Positions 25,102 to 33,528 of a stretch of 45,827 nucleotides of DNA are shown piece by piece. The stretch lies in assembly GCA_019234945.1 (NCBI GenBank), contig JAFAKX010000251.1:1-45827 (forward strand). Reading direction: 5' to 3'. How positions within the stretch are numbered: the first letter of the stretch is position 1; each line of letters opens with the position of its first letter. A program made the position numbers and the translations under genes. The notes under the pieces were generated by a model. The model had not been told where the DNA came from. It ran no database searches and saw only the letters and a list, made by a program, of their open reading frames with translations. The DNA comes from Silvibacterium sp. Lineage in GTDB: Bacteria; Acidobacteriota; Terriglobia; Terriglobales; Acidobacteriaceae.

Positions 25102-26742
25102 TCAAGTCAGTGGTCTGCCCCATCCGCCACCGCCCGGCGTTTCGAGGTGGAGGATTTCTCCCTTCGAGAGCATGCGTGTGCATTTGCCCGGCAGTTCGGC
25201 TTCTTCTGTGCCGTCCGATGTGGCGGGCCTGCGGGATGTGATGGTCCAAGCGCGTCCTGCGCCTCCTTCTTCCCCGCCCTCTAATCCGTAAGGCCGGAAC
25301 TTTCTGCGCTCAGCGAGCAGAGTGACCTGCGCGTCGGCGAGCAATTCGATTTCGCGGATGAGACCGTCGCCACCGCGGAACTGGCCTGCGCCACCCGAGC
25401 CGCGGCGGTATCCATAGCGGCGGAGCCGAAGAGGGTAGGCGTATTCGAGGGCTTCGATAGGCGTGTTGAGGGAGTTGGTCATGTGGGTCTGGACGCCGGA
25501 GATGCCGTCGAGCGAGGGGCGAGCGCCCATGCCTCCGGCGGTGGTTTCGTAGTAGGTAAAGGGCGTGCCGGTGCGGGGATCGATGCCTCCAATGGTGAGA
25601 TTGCTCATCGTTCCGGCGCTGGCGGCAGGGACGCGCTCGGGAACGGCTTGAGCGAGCGCGCAAAGCAGGACGTCGACGATACGCTGCGAGGTCTCGACGT
25701 TCCCTCCGGCGACGGGTGCGGGCGGCAGTGCGTCGACGATGGTTCCGGGCGTGGTGTGGAGGGTGAGCGGGCGCAGGATTCCAGCGGTTGCGGGCGCATC
25801 TTCCGCGAGCAGGCAGCGGAGCATGTAGAAACAGGCCGAGAGCGTGATAGCGCGGACGGCGTTGATGCTGCCTGCAACCTGAGGGGATGAGCCGGTGAAG
25901 TCGACGCGGAGGGATGCCCCTTCGGGATTGAACTGCAATTCGACGGCGATTTTGTGCGGGGTGTCGGTGACGCCGTCATCGTCCATCCAGTCTTCGGCGG
26001 TGAAGCTTCCGGCGGGCATTTTGCGCAGCTCGGCGCGCACGAGGCGTTCGGAGTAGTTGAGGATTTCGTCGATGAGGGCGTGCATCTTCTGGTTGCCATA
26101 GCGGGCCGCCAGCTCAAGCATGCGCTGCTCGCCGACGCGGCAGGCTCCGATCTGGGATTCGAGGTCGCCTTCGCGCTCCTGTGGTGTGCGGACGTTGAGC
26201 AGGATGAGGTCGAGGATGTCGCGGTCGAGCTGGCCGCTGCGGACGATGCGCACGGGAGGGATACGAATGCCTTCCTGGTAGATTTCGCGCGCGGGACCCA
26301 TCGATCCGGGGAATGCGCCGCCAACGTCGGCGTGATGCGCGCGATTCGAGACATAGAAGGCGGGGCGGTCGGCTCCGCTGAGAAAAACGGGCAAGACCAT
26401 GGTGATGTCGGGAAGGTGGGTTCCGCCAGCATAAGGGTCGTTGAGGATGGCAATATCACCGGGGGCGAAGTCGATGGCGTTAACCGCGGCCTGCACCGAC
26501 ATAGGCATGGAGCCGAGGTGGACGGGCATGTGGTCACCCATGGCGATGACGCGCGCAGCGGAGTCGAAGATGGCGCAGGAGTAGTCGCGGCGCTCCTTGA
26601 TGTTGGGCGAGAGCGCGGTGCGGCGGAGAGCGGCTCCCATTTCTTCGGCGATGGAGTGGACGGCGCTCTGGAAGACGGCGAGGTCTATGGGGTCTGGTTT
26701 GGGGGCATCTACTTTGGGCGGGTCTATTTTCGGTGAGGTCAT
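25102..26742 (-). CDS. hyuB: Hydantoinase B/oxoprolinase subunit
   Basis: 546 residues of the HyuB family, the partner of HyuA in ATP-dependent hydrolysis of hydantoins or 5-oxoproline. Typical segments are EEMGAALRRTALSPNIKERRD, DPYAGGTHLPDITMVLPVF, ISNRAHHADVGG-like SNRAHHADVGGAFPGSM, and TNSLNTPIEALEYAYPLR near the end. The C-terminal PGGGGWG motif is present. Its ATG overlaps the hyuA stop in an ATGA arrangement, so the subunits are made together. Substrate cannot be assigned from sequence: relatives act on hydantoins, 5-oxoproline or, as acetone carboxylase, on ketones. Confidence 0.93.
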   Translation of the reverse strand: MTSPKIDPPKVDAPKPDPIDLAVFQSAVHSIAEEMGAALRRTALSPNIKERRDYSCAIFDSAARVIAMGDHMPVHLGSMPMSVQAAVNAIDFAPGDIAILNDPYAGGTHLPDITMVLPVFLSGADRPAFYVSNRAHHADVGGAFPGSMGPAREIYQEGIRIPPVRIVRSGQLDRDILDLILLNVRTPQEREGDLESQIGACRVGEQRMLELAARYGNQKMHALIDEILNYSERLVRAELRKMPAGSFTAEDWMDDDGVTDTPHKIAVELQFNPEGASLRVDFTGSSPQVAGSINAVRAITLSACFYMLRCLLAEDAPATAGILRPLTLHTTPGTIVDALPPAPVAGGNVETSQRIVDVLLCALAQAVPERVPAASAGTMSNLTIGGIDPRTGTPFTYYETTAGGMGARPSLDGISGVQTHMTNSLNTPIEALEYAYPLRLRRYGYRRGSGGAGQFRGGDGLIREIELLADAQVTLLAERRKFRPYGLEGGEEGGAGRAWTITSRRPATSDGTEEAELPGKCTRMLSKGEILHLETPGGGGWGRPLT

Positions 26743-28757
26743 GCGGTCTCCTCGGCGATCGTGAGGATGAGATTGCCGTAGCCGTCGACGCGAGCGGAGC
26801 AGCCGGGCGGCAGAACTGTGGCGGAGGTGTATTCGGTGATCATCGCGGGGCCGTGGATAGTGTCGCCAGGGACAAGCTTGTCGCGGCGGTAGAGGCGGGA
26901 GGCCATGAATTCTCTCTCGAAGAAGATGTCGCGCTCGGAGTAGAAGGCGGATGCGGCGTCTCCGGGCTCGGGCTGGCTGAAGGGCGGCGAATAAGGCTCG
27001 GCGGGAGAGGACATGCGCAGGCGGAGGTTGACGATTTCGACAGGCCTGCGCGGATCAGAGAAGCCGTAGCGCTGCTGATGGAGGTGATGGAAGGCTTCGA
27101 TGCTGTGCTTGGGAGAGCGCGGATCGTAGGGGATGTTCAGTTCGTACCCCTGGCGGCGATATCGCAGGTCGAGCGAGCGGTCGGCTATTCCTTCCAAGCC
27201 TTCGGCGCTGAATTCTTCGACTGTGTGCAGTTCGAGGTCGAAGAAGATGCTTTCGAGTTGGTCTATGTTTTCGCCGGGGAGCATGACGGTACGGGAGTAG
27301 TCGCGCACGGCGTCGGCAAGCAGGATTCCGACGGCGGAGAGCGCCCCAGGCATGGCGGGGACAAGCACGGTGGGGATGCGGAGGGCGCGTGCAAGGGAGC
27401 AGGCGTGGAGCGGGCCTCCGCCGCCGAAGGCGACGAGTGTGAACTGGCGCGGGTCGTGGCCGCGCTCGACGGAGATGATGCGGATGGCTTTCTCCATGTT
27501 TGTCTCGACGACGCGGAGGATTCCGGCTGCGAAGTCTTCGGCGGTGGGAAGTGGGCCTTTCCCCTCGCGCATCACGCGCTCGGCTCGATGGCGATCGAGG
27601 TGAACGCTGCCGCCGAGGAAGGTGTCGGGGTCGAGGCGTCCGAGAAGGAGATTCGCATCGGTGACCGTTGGCCTTCTTCCGCGGCCAAAGCATATGGGGC
27701 CAGGATCAGCTCCAGCGGATTCGGGGCCGACACGCAGCATGTTTCCAGCGTCAAAGCGAGCGATCGAGCCGCCGCCGGCTCCGATGGTGTGGATGTCGAG
27801 CATGGGCACGCTGACAGGCACGCCGGCCACGATAGATTCACCGGTCCGCTGCGGGCCGCCTGAGGCAGAGGCGGCGAGGAAGACGTCGGTGGAGGTGCCT
27901 CCCATGTCGATACCTATGATTCGCTCAAACCCGATGCGATCAAAGCCTGCCCAGCGCGCGACCTGGCAGGCTCCGATGACGCCACCTGCGGGTCCGGAGA
28001 GGATGGTGCGGACTGGCTCCAGTGCGGCGAGGCGGGCGGGAATGATGCCGCCGGAAGACTGCATGACCTCGACGCGGCCGCCGCGGTGCTGTTGGGAAAC
28101 GCGCTGTTCGAGATGCGAGAGGTAGCTGCCCATGCCGGGCGCGAGATAGGCGTTGACGACGGTGGTCGATGCGCGCTCGTACTCGCGGAATTCGGGCAGG
28201 ATGCGGTGCGAGGTGGAGATGGGAAGTCCCAAAGGGCGCAAAGCTGCTTCGACGCGCCGCTCGGTTTCGGGATTGGCGAAAGAAAAGAGCAGCGAGATGG
28301 CGATGGCTTCGGGGCTGACTTCGGGTGGGGCGGCGCGGATTTGATCTGCAAGTGCGGCGAGTTCTTCTTCGGTGGGTAAGCGTAGGATTTCGCCCTCGGC
28401 GCTGACTCGCTCGGGCACGCCGAAACGGAGTTCGAGAGGCACGAGGCACACGGGCGCGGGCGCGAACCAGTCGTAGAGACGGCTGCGGGCCTGACGGCCA
28501 ATGGCGATGGTGTCCTCGAAGCCGGCGGTGGTGACGAACGCGACGCGCGCGCCCTTGCGCTCAAGCATGGTGTTGGTGCCGACGGTGGTGCCGTGGCGGA
28601 CCTGGAGTTCTGAGCCAGCTTCGATACGGGCGAGCGCGTGGATGACGGCGAGCGACGGGTCGGCGGGGGTGGAGAAGATTTTGAGGACCCGGAGTTCTCC
28701 GCCGGCGAGGTATACGCAGTCGGTGAAGGTGCCTCCGGTGTCGATGGCTACGCGCAA
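26739..28757 (-). CDS. hyuA: Hydantoinase A/oxoprolinase subunit
   Basis: 672 residues. The actin-like ATP-binding start is RVAIDTGGTFTDCVYL; HGTTVGTNTMLERKGARVAF, LPEFREYERASTTVVNAYL and GIDMGGTSTDVFLA are the other HyuA boxes. It uses ATP to activate the cyclic amide that HyuB then opens. The start appears to be a TTG at 28755-28757, since no in-frame ATG or GTG lies close upstream and the IDTGGTFTD motif follows immediately. It is divergent from the MFS transporter gene, which may import the substrate. Confidence 0.93.
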   Translation of the reverse strand: MRVAIDTGGTFTDCVYLAGGELRVLKIFSTPADPSLAVIHALARIEAGSELQVRHGTTVGTNTMLERKGARVAFVTTAGFEDTIAIGRQARSRLYDWFAPAPVCLVPLELRFGVPERVSAEGEILRLPTEEELAALADQIRAAPPEVSPEAIAISLLFSFANPETERRVEAALRPLGLPISTSHRILPEFREYERASTTVVNAYLAPGMGSYLSHLEQRVSQQHRGGRVEVMQSSGGIIPARLAALEPVRTILSGPAGGVIGACQVARWAGFDRIGFERIIGIDMGGTSTDVFLAASASGGPQRTGESIVAGVPVSVPMLDIHTIGAGGGSIARFDAGNMLRVGPESAGADPGPICFGRGRRPTVTDANLLLGRLDPDTFLGGSVHLDRHRAERVMREGKGPLPTAEDFAAGILRVVETNMEKAIRIISVERGHDPRQFTLVAFGGGGPLHACSLARALRIPTVLVPAMPGALSAVGILLADAVRDYSRTVMLPGENIDQLESIFFDLELHTVEEFSAEGLEGIADRSLDLRYRRQGYELNIPYDPRSPKHSIEAFHHLHQQRYGFSDPRRPVEIVNLRLRMSSPAEPYSPPFSQPEPGDAASAFYSERDIFFEREFMASRLYRRDKLVPGDTIHGPAMITEYTSATVLPPGCSARVDGYGNLILTIAEETA

Positions 28758-28781
28758 ACGGTTCGGCTCTCGTATGGTGGA

Positions 28782-30077
28782 ATGACGGCGGGTAGTGATG
28801 GCAGCAGCCGTACCCTTGAAACTCTAAATGCACGCGACACTCGGAACGCAAACGTGGCTGATTTGAACGCAATCTACGGCTGGCTGGTCGAAGCATCGGG
28901 GGAGCAGAGGCGAACGCTGCTGGCCGCGTCTCTGGGCTGGATGCTCGACAGCATGGACGTGATGCTGTACGCGCTGGTGCTGGGCGAGGTGCAGCGTGCG
29001 CTGCATCTCTCGGCAGCGCAGAGCGGGGCGATGATGTCGGCGACGCTTATCGCCGCTGCGGTCGGCGGCATGGGTTTCGGGTGGGTTGCAGACCGCTTCG
29101 GCCGCGTGCGCGCGCTGATGGCCAGTGTGCTGATCTATTCGGTTTTCACGGCGTTTTGTGGGCTGGCGCAGACGGCAGCGCAGCTTCTGGTCTGCCGGAT
29201 CATGCTGGGGCTGGGCATGGGTGGCGAATGGGCGTCGGGCGCGGCGCTGGTCGCGGAAACCTGGCCCGCGCAGCATCGGGGGAAGGCTCTGGCGCTGGTG
29301 CAGAGCTCGTGGGCGATCGGCTATGCGCTGGGCGCAGGGGTGGTCGCGTTTGTCATGCCGCTCTTCGGATGGAGGGCCGTGTTCTTCGCGGGAATTGTAC
29401 CGGCATTGGTTACGATTTGGTTCCAGCGTGGTCTGCGGGAGCCGGAGATCTGGCGCCAGGAACGAAAGCCGCAGCCGGAACTGGGGCGGCTGTTTCGCGG
29501 CGAGTACGGTCGCAGTATGGTGGTGTGCTCAACGATGAACGCGGCGACGTTGTTCGCTTATTGGGGTCTCTTTACGTGGGTACCGCGTTTTCTCTCGATG
29601 CCGGTTGCGCAGGGCGGCCGCGGGCTGAGCGTCGTACAGACCTCGGGATGGACGATGGCGATGCAGGCAGGAGCTTTTGCTGGCTATATCGTGTTTGGGT
29701 ACCTGGCTGACCGCTTCAACCGGAAGTACATCTATATCGGATATCTGGCGATGGCTGCGCTGGTGGTTCCGCTGTTTGCGTCGGTGCGCGATGCACAGGC
29801 TCTGTTGCTGATCGGACCGCTGGCGGGGTTTTTCGGGACGGGCTACTTCAGCGGCTTCAGCGTCATCGCGAGCGAGCTGTTCCCTGCCTCGCTGCGCGGG
29901 TCTGCCATGGGATTCGCGTACAACGTGGGGCGCATTGTGAGTGCCGCCGCGCCGTACATTGTTGGGCGGATCTCGGAGCGTGCCGGGCTGGGCCATGCGC
30001 TTTCGATTACTTCAGGCGGCTTCCTGCTGGCAGGGCTGATCGCCACGTTGCTGCGGCTGCCCGGCGAACGTGCGTAG
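28782..30077 (+). CDS. MFS transporter (sugar/acid:proton symporter type)
   Basis: About 431 residues with twelve predicted membrane spans. The MFS loop 2-3 motif is GFGWVADRFGRVRALM, and ASLGWMLDSMDVMLYALVLG, IMLGLGMGGEWASG and SELFPASLRGSAMGFAYNVG match metabolite:proton symporters such as aromatic-acid or sialic-acid transporters. A GTG at 28854 (VADLNAIYGWL) is an alternative start with a better-spaced GGAA site. It would leave room for divergent promoters, which the 24-base gap to hyuA otherwise does not. The position suggests import of the HyuAB substrate, but this is inference. Confidence 0.9.
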   Translation: MTAGSDGSSRTLETLNARDTRNANVADLNAIYGWLVEASGEQRRTLLAASLGWMLDSMDVMLYALVLGEVQRALHLSAAQSGAMMSATLIAAAVGGMGFGWVADRFGRVRALMASVLIYSVFTAFCGLAQTAAQLLVCRIMLGLGMGGEWASGAALVAETWPAQHRGKALALVQSSWAIGYALGAGVVAFVMPLFGWRAVFFAGIVPALVTIWFQRGLREPEIWRQERKPQPELGRLFRGEYGRSMVVCSTMNAATLFAYWGLFTWVPRFLSMPVAQGGRGLSVVQTSGWTMAMQAGAFAGYIVFGYLADRFNRKYIYIGYLAMAALVVPLFASVRDAQALLLIGPLAGFFGTGYFSGFSVIASELFPASLRGSAMGFAYNVGRIVSAAAPYIVGRISERAGLGHALSITSGGFLLAGLIATLLRLPGERA

Positions 30078-30139
30078 TCAGGCCCTTTGGATTACACAAA
30101 ATGCAAAGGCCTTCCCCTGACAAAACTGACAGTGGTTAT

Positions 30140-30162
30140 CAAGAATGCCCGGGCTTATCTTG
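30140..30162. promoter_or_regulatory. Imperfect dyad upstream of the cytochrome operon
   Basis: CAAGA (30140-30144) and TCTTG (30158-30162) flank the perfect core GCCCGGGC (30147-30154). It lies just upstream of the CRP/FNR-like site and may bind a second regulator, or serve as the terminator of the MFS gene. Confidence 0.35.
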
Positions 30163-30168
30163 GGAGTC

Positions 30169-30184
30169 TGTGACAGCCGTCACA
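30169..30184. promoter_or_regulatory. CRP/FNR-superfamily-like operator of the cytochrome operon
   Basis: TGTGA-CAGCCG-TCACA is a perfect dyad with the half-sites and spacing of CRP-type operators; the inner form is GTGAC-AGCC-GTCAC. Its centre (30176.5) is 41.5 bases upstream of the start point expected from the -10-like TATTCT at 30206-30211, which is the class II activator position. The same GTGAC-N4-GTCAC pattern precedes the phosphoketolase gene. Confidence 0.65.
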
Positions 30185-30205
30185 GTGCTTTGGTTGCGTA
30201 AACCC

Positions 30206-30211
30206 TATTCT
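30206..30211 (+). promoter_or_regulatory. Candidate -10 element of the cytochrome operon
   Basis: TATTCT matches TATAAT at four of six positions. No good -35 element is visible at the right distance, as expected for a promoter that depends on a bound activator at -41.5. This is a prediction from spacing only. Confidence 0.4.
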
Positions 30212-30223
30212 GTCGCTTAGTTC

Positions 30224-30288
30224 GCGGTAACGCATTGGGGTAGAACAGCGCCTGACTAATAGACAGGCCTACCGGGGCACCAGGCCCC
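30224..30288 (+). ncRNA. Structured 5' leader of the cytochrome operon: three consecutive hairpins
   Basis: Hairpin 1 is GCG-GTAA-CGC (30224-30233), closed by a GNRA-type tetraloop. Hairpin 2 is GGTAG (30239-30243), a six-base AACAGC bulge, GCCTG (30250-30254), a nine-base loop, then CAGGC-CTACC (30264-30273). Hairpin 3 is GGGGC-ACCAG-GCCCC (30274-30288), stacked with no gap on hairpin 2. Hairpin 3 is followed by TCCTTTTC and then the GGGAGAGAG ribosome site. It could be an attenuator or a ligand-binding leader. I compared it by eye with the cyclic-di-GMP-I, TPP and fluoride consensus sequences and found no match. Confidence 0.45.
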
Positions 30289-30309
30289 TCCTTTTCGGGA
30301 GAGAGACAG

Positions 30310-31260
30310 ATGAGACGTAAGCTGTTCGTTGCTACGTGTCTCGTGTTGTTTGGGATGGCCTGTACGACGCGATTTGCCAGGGCGGCGAGCGCGGAGCCGC
30401 AGCAGGCCGCCGTTTCCAATCCCAATACGAGCACTGCCAATGCCGACCAGTTTGTGGGGGCGGACACCTGCGAAACCTGCCATGCGGACGTCGCGAAGAA
30501 ATTCTTAGAGACTCCCCACTCGCGTCTTGCCTTGGAGCACGGGGGCAAGGGCGTAACCTGCGAAAGCTGTCACGGGCCCGGCAAGGCGCACGTGGACGCA
30601 GGCGGGGATGCGACGAAGATCTTTCAGTTCAGCAAGGCCTCCCCCAAAGTGGCCGATGAGAAGTGCCTGAGCTGTCACGCAGGGACCCATCCAAATTTTG
30701 AGCACTCGGCGCACGGCGAAGCGGCGATCGGCTGCCAGAGCTGCCACAGCGTTCACCATTCGAAGACCGAGGAGCACCTGCTAACGGCTGCGCAGCCAAA
30801 GCTTTGCTACACCTGCCATGCCGATATCAAGCCGGCATTCTCGCAGCCCTTCCACCACAAGGTGGATGAAGGGCTGATGAGCTGCAGCGATTGCCACAAT
30901 CCTCACGGCTCGTTCAACTCCACCTTGCAGCACCCCGCCACTATGCTCAACAAGGGTATCGGCGGCGACATCGTCTGCGTGAAGTGCCACACCGAGACTG
31001 CCGGCCCGTTCGTTTACCCACACCCTCCGATCCAGACCGAGGGCTGCCAAGGGTGCCATTACCCGCATGGATCGCCAAATCCAAGGCTTCTGACCCGCAA
31101 TAACGTGAATCAGCTTTGCCTGCAGTGCCACACGGCGTCCATGAACTTCACGGCTCCGGGAATTCCGTCGTTTCACAACCAGGCAAACCAGTACCAGGCC
31201 TGCACGGTCTGCCACTCGCAGATTCATGGATCCAACACCGACTTCGTGTTCTTCAGGTAA
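30310..31260 (+). CDS. Periplasmic decaheme cytochrome c, DmsE/MtrA family
   Basis: 316 residues with a signal peptide (cleavage near ARA-AS at 25/26) and exactly ten CxxCH heme sites: Cys54, 84, 119, 142, 166, 192, 223, 246, 270 and 298 (first Cys of each). Length, heme number and the even spread match DmsE/MtrA/PioA proteins, which sit inside an MtrB-type barrel and carry electrons across the outer membrane. The downstream gene encodes such a barrel. The DmsE name comes from DMSO respiration, but no DMSO reductase genes are present, so a metal, quinone or partner-cell electron route is more likely. The ribosome site is GGGAGAGAG. First gene of a four-gene operon. Confidence 0.93.
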   Translation: MRRKLFVATCLVLFGMACTTRFARAASAEPQQAAVSNPNTSTANADQFVGADTCETCHADVAKKFLETPHSRLALEHGGKGVTCESCHGPGKAHVDAGGDATKIFQFSKASPKVADEKCLSCHAGTHPNFEHSAHGEAAIGCQSCHSVHHSKTEEHLLTAAQPKLCYTCHADIKPAFSQPFHHKVDEGLMSCSDCHNPHGSFNSTLQHPATMLNKGIGGDIVCVKCHTETAGPFVYPHPPIQTEGCQGCHYPHGSPNPRLLTRNNVNQLCLQCHTASMNFTAPGIPSFHNQANQYQACTVCHSQIHGSNTDFVFFR

Positions 31261-31272
31261 GGGTGGGCACGT

Positions 31273-33474
31273 ATGACGAGCAAATACTCATTCGGATCGC
31301 GGGCAATGAGATTTCAGCGCAACACTCGACGGATTTGGCTTTGCGTTTTTGCGCTGGCGGCTCTTGCGGGGGCACAGGCGCAGAATAATCCGCTGTGGAC
31401 AGGGATCTCGACGGACACGGGTTCGGGCAAGAATGTCGCCGGTTATGAGGTCCACCAGTCCATCGACGTTGGCGGCCATATTCAGGAACAATCCGGCAGC
31501 CCCCAAATGTGGGCCACACTGGTCAACATCTACTCCGGGGCTCGCGTACTCGATCAGTCGCTGACAATGCGCGCCGCGGATCCCGGACATGCAATCGTCT
31601 TCGACCGGCTCTCATCCTATAGCTATGGATACGGTGGCGATCCCATTAATGTCACCAATCTCAACTTATCAAAGGGACGGCTTTACGACTTCCGTGGGAG
31701 TTACCGCAGGTATCGGCAATACTTCGACTACGACGTGCTGGCGAATCCGCTGATACCTCCGCAGTCGACCCCGTTTGTGCCGTGGCTGAACAGCCCGCAC
31801 CTCTACAACAGCCTGCGTCAGATCACCGATTTCGAGCTGAGGCTATTTCCGCTGTCACATGTGAGCGTGCGGTTCGGGTACAACCACAACATCAACCAGG
31901 GGCCCTCCTTTAGTTCGACACACCTCGGCAATGATCCATGGTTGTACCAGAACTGGAGAAATTCGACGGATACCTGGACTGGCGGTGTGGACTGGAAGCC
32001 GGACCCGAAGACGACCATCAGCTATGACCAGTTTGTGACTCATTACAAGGGCAACACGATCTGGACCCTGGCAGGCCTGGACTATGTGCTGCCCAACGGC
32101 CAGCCGGTAAGCCTCGGGGTGACTCTCTCGTCTGTGTGGAACGCTCCGTGTTCAGCTCCGTTTAACCCCGACGGCACGGTGAAGCCAACGTGCAACGCTG
32201 CCCTGGCCTACTCCCGGGTACAGCCCACACGAACCCTGTTTCCTACAGAGCAAGTACGGCTGCAGAGTTCGGACATTCCACACCTCAAGCTGAATGGGCG
32301 TCTGGCGTACACCGGTGCAAACAGCACACTCAACGGCTTCAACGAATCATTCAACGGATTGATTACCAGAACATCGCAGCGCGGGTACGTCGACACAGGT
32401 TCGGCACGTGTGCAACGCGTCAATGTCAACGGCGATTTCGCGCTCGAGTGGGAGATTACCCCAACGATCAGAGCCTCGGATGTTTATGACTTCTGGGCTT
32501 TCCGCATGCCAGGCATCAATACCCTTACAACAACGAGCTTTACAGGCACCTCGATGCTGCTCCCGCCCACTAGCTCGACCACAACGACCGCGACTGACCA
32601 GCAGTATCTGAATCAAAAGACCAGCACCAATACGGCTGTCCTGTCCTGGGACGTGACGCCAAAGGCAACCTTGTCGGTCGGCTATCGCTATCGCGCCCGC
32701 CGCATTACCGATGCAGGAGGCGACTCCATCCCGATCCATGAGAACTGGGGCCTGTTCGGCGCAGCGCTCCGACCCCTGCCTGAGCTGCGCATCAACTTCA
32801 ACTTCGAAGGCATGTCTGCAGATAACGCGTTCACCCGCATCGACCCGCGCCAACTGTATCACTACATTGTGCGCGCGACCTACAATCCGCGTACCTGGCT
32901 TTCTGTCAATGGCGCGGTGAACATTTTCGAGTCGAGAGACAATGTGCAGACGGTCAACCATCTCGAGCACGATCGCGACTTTGCCTTCGGCGCGTCGATT
33001 ATCCCCAGCGAGAAATGGTCGGTGGATCTGGGCTACTCGTACAACAGCGTGTACTCGACGACGCTGATCTGCTATCCCTCGACGCCGCCGCCGCCGGGAG
33101 CCGGAACCGCGCCTCCAGTCTGCGCCAGTGCGGGCACACCGTTTTCGGGGAACGGCTACTACAATGCTCCAACGAACTTCGGCACCATCGGCTTTACGTT
33201 CAACCCCATCAATCGCGTGCACGCCAGAGCGGGATATCGCATGAGTTCGGTGAATGGCACCTCGGAGTCGATCAACATCCGACAGGTGCCTGGCTCATTG
33301 CAGTCGCAGTATCAGCAGCCTTATGGCGGATTGGGCGTGGAGATTGCTCCGAAATGGACATGGAAGTTCGACTGGAACTACTACAGCTACGGCGAAGGAA
33401 CTCCGATCGGCCCAACGCTACCCAGAAGCACCCGCGGGAATGTGTATACGCTGGCTGTAAATTACGCCTTTTGA
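31273..33474 (+). CDS. Outer-membrane beta-barrel, MtrB/PioB-type porin for the decaheme cytochrome
   Basis: 733 residues. A signal peptide (WLCVFALAALAGAQAQ) is followed by many alternating amphipathic strands and a C-terminal aromatic residue (TLAVNYAF), typical of outer-membrane barrels. Strand-like segments include HVSVRFGYNHNINQGPSF and ATLSVGYRYRARRITDAGG. Its place 12 bases after an MtrA-type gene identifies it as the MtrB/PioB partner, which sheathes the decaheme wire. Apart from the signal there are only four cysteines, in two pairs (293/307 and 600/617), each bounding a Pro/Gly-rich loop. The MtrB N-terminal CxxC motif is absent. A second start at 31306 is possible. Confidence 0.88.
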   Translation: MTSKYSFGSRAMRFQRNTRRIWLCVFALAALAGAQAQNNPLWTGISTDTGSGKNVAGYEVHQSIDVGGHIQEQSGSPQMWATLVNIYSGARVLDQSLTMRAADPGHAIVFDRLSSYSYGYGGDPINVTNLNLSKGRLYDFRGSYRRYRQYFDYDVLANPLIPPQSTPFVPWLNSPHLYNSLRQITDFELRLFPLSHVSVRFGYNHNINQGPSFSSTHLGNDPWLYQNWRNSTDTWTGGVDWKPDPKTTISYDQFVTHYKGNTIWTLAGLDYVLPNGQPVSLGVTLSSVWNAPCSAPFNPDGTVKPTCNAALAYSRVQPTRTLFPTEQVRLQSSDIPHLKLNGRLAYTGANSTLNGFNESFNGLITRTSQRGYVDTGSARVQRVNVNGDFALEWEITPTIRASDVYDFWAFRMPGINTLTTTSFTGTSMLLPPTSSTTTTATDQQYLNQKTSTNTAVLSWDVTPKATLSVGYRYRARRITDAGGDSIPIHENWGLFGAALRPLPELRINFNFEGMSADNAFTRIDPRQLYHYIVRATYNPRTWLSVNGAVNIFESRDNVQTVNHLEHDRDFAFGASIIPSEKWSVDLGYSYNSVYSTTLICYPSTPPPPGAGTAPPVCASAGTPFSGNGYYNAPTNFGTIGFTFNPINRVHARAGYRMSSVNGTSESINIRQVPGSLQSQYQQPYGGLGVEIAPKWTWKFDWNYYSYGEGTPIGPTLPRSTRGNVYTLAVNYAF

Positions 33475-33528
33475 AAACTAGTCGTGCCGCGCTATGATTG
33501 GCGCGCTTAACAGGAGGAGCAACTCACA

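Noticed and set aside
28757-28782. A shared divergent promoter between hyuA and the MFS gene in a 24-base gap
   Set aside because: The gap is too small for two promoters; the later GTG start at 28854, or promoters inside the coding ends, explain it better.
30224-30288. Cyclic-di-GMP-I (GEMM) riboswitch before the cytochrome operon
   Set aside because: GEMM RNAs often precede cytochrome genes, but the conserved GCAAA and CCGG.CUA segments are not found in the right order here.
30310-31260. DMSO respiration gene (dmsE)
   Set aside because: The family name fits, but no dmsAB or other reductase genes are present, and the barrel and ImcH-like partners point to electron export.
32347-33222. 291-residue open frame on the minus strand opposite the barrel gene
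   Set aside because: Arg/His-rich and antisense to a gene with clear signal peptide and strand pattern.
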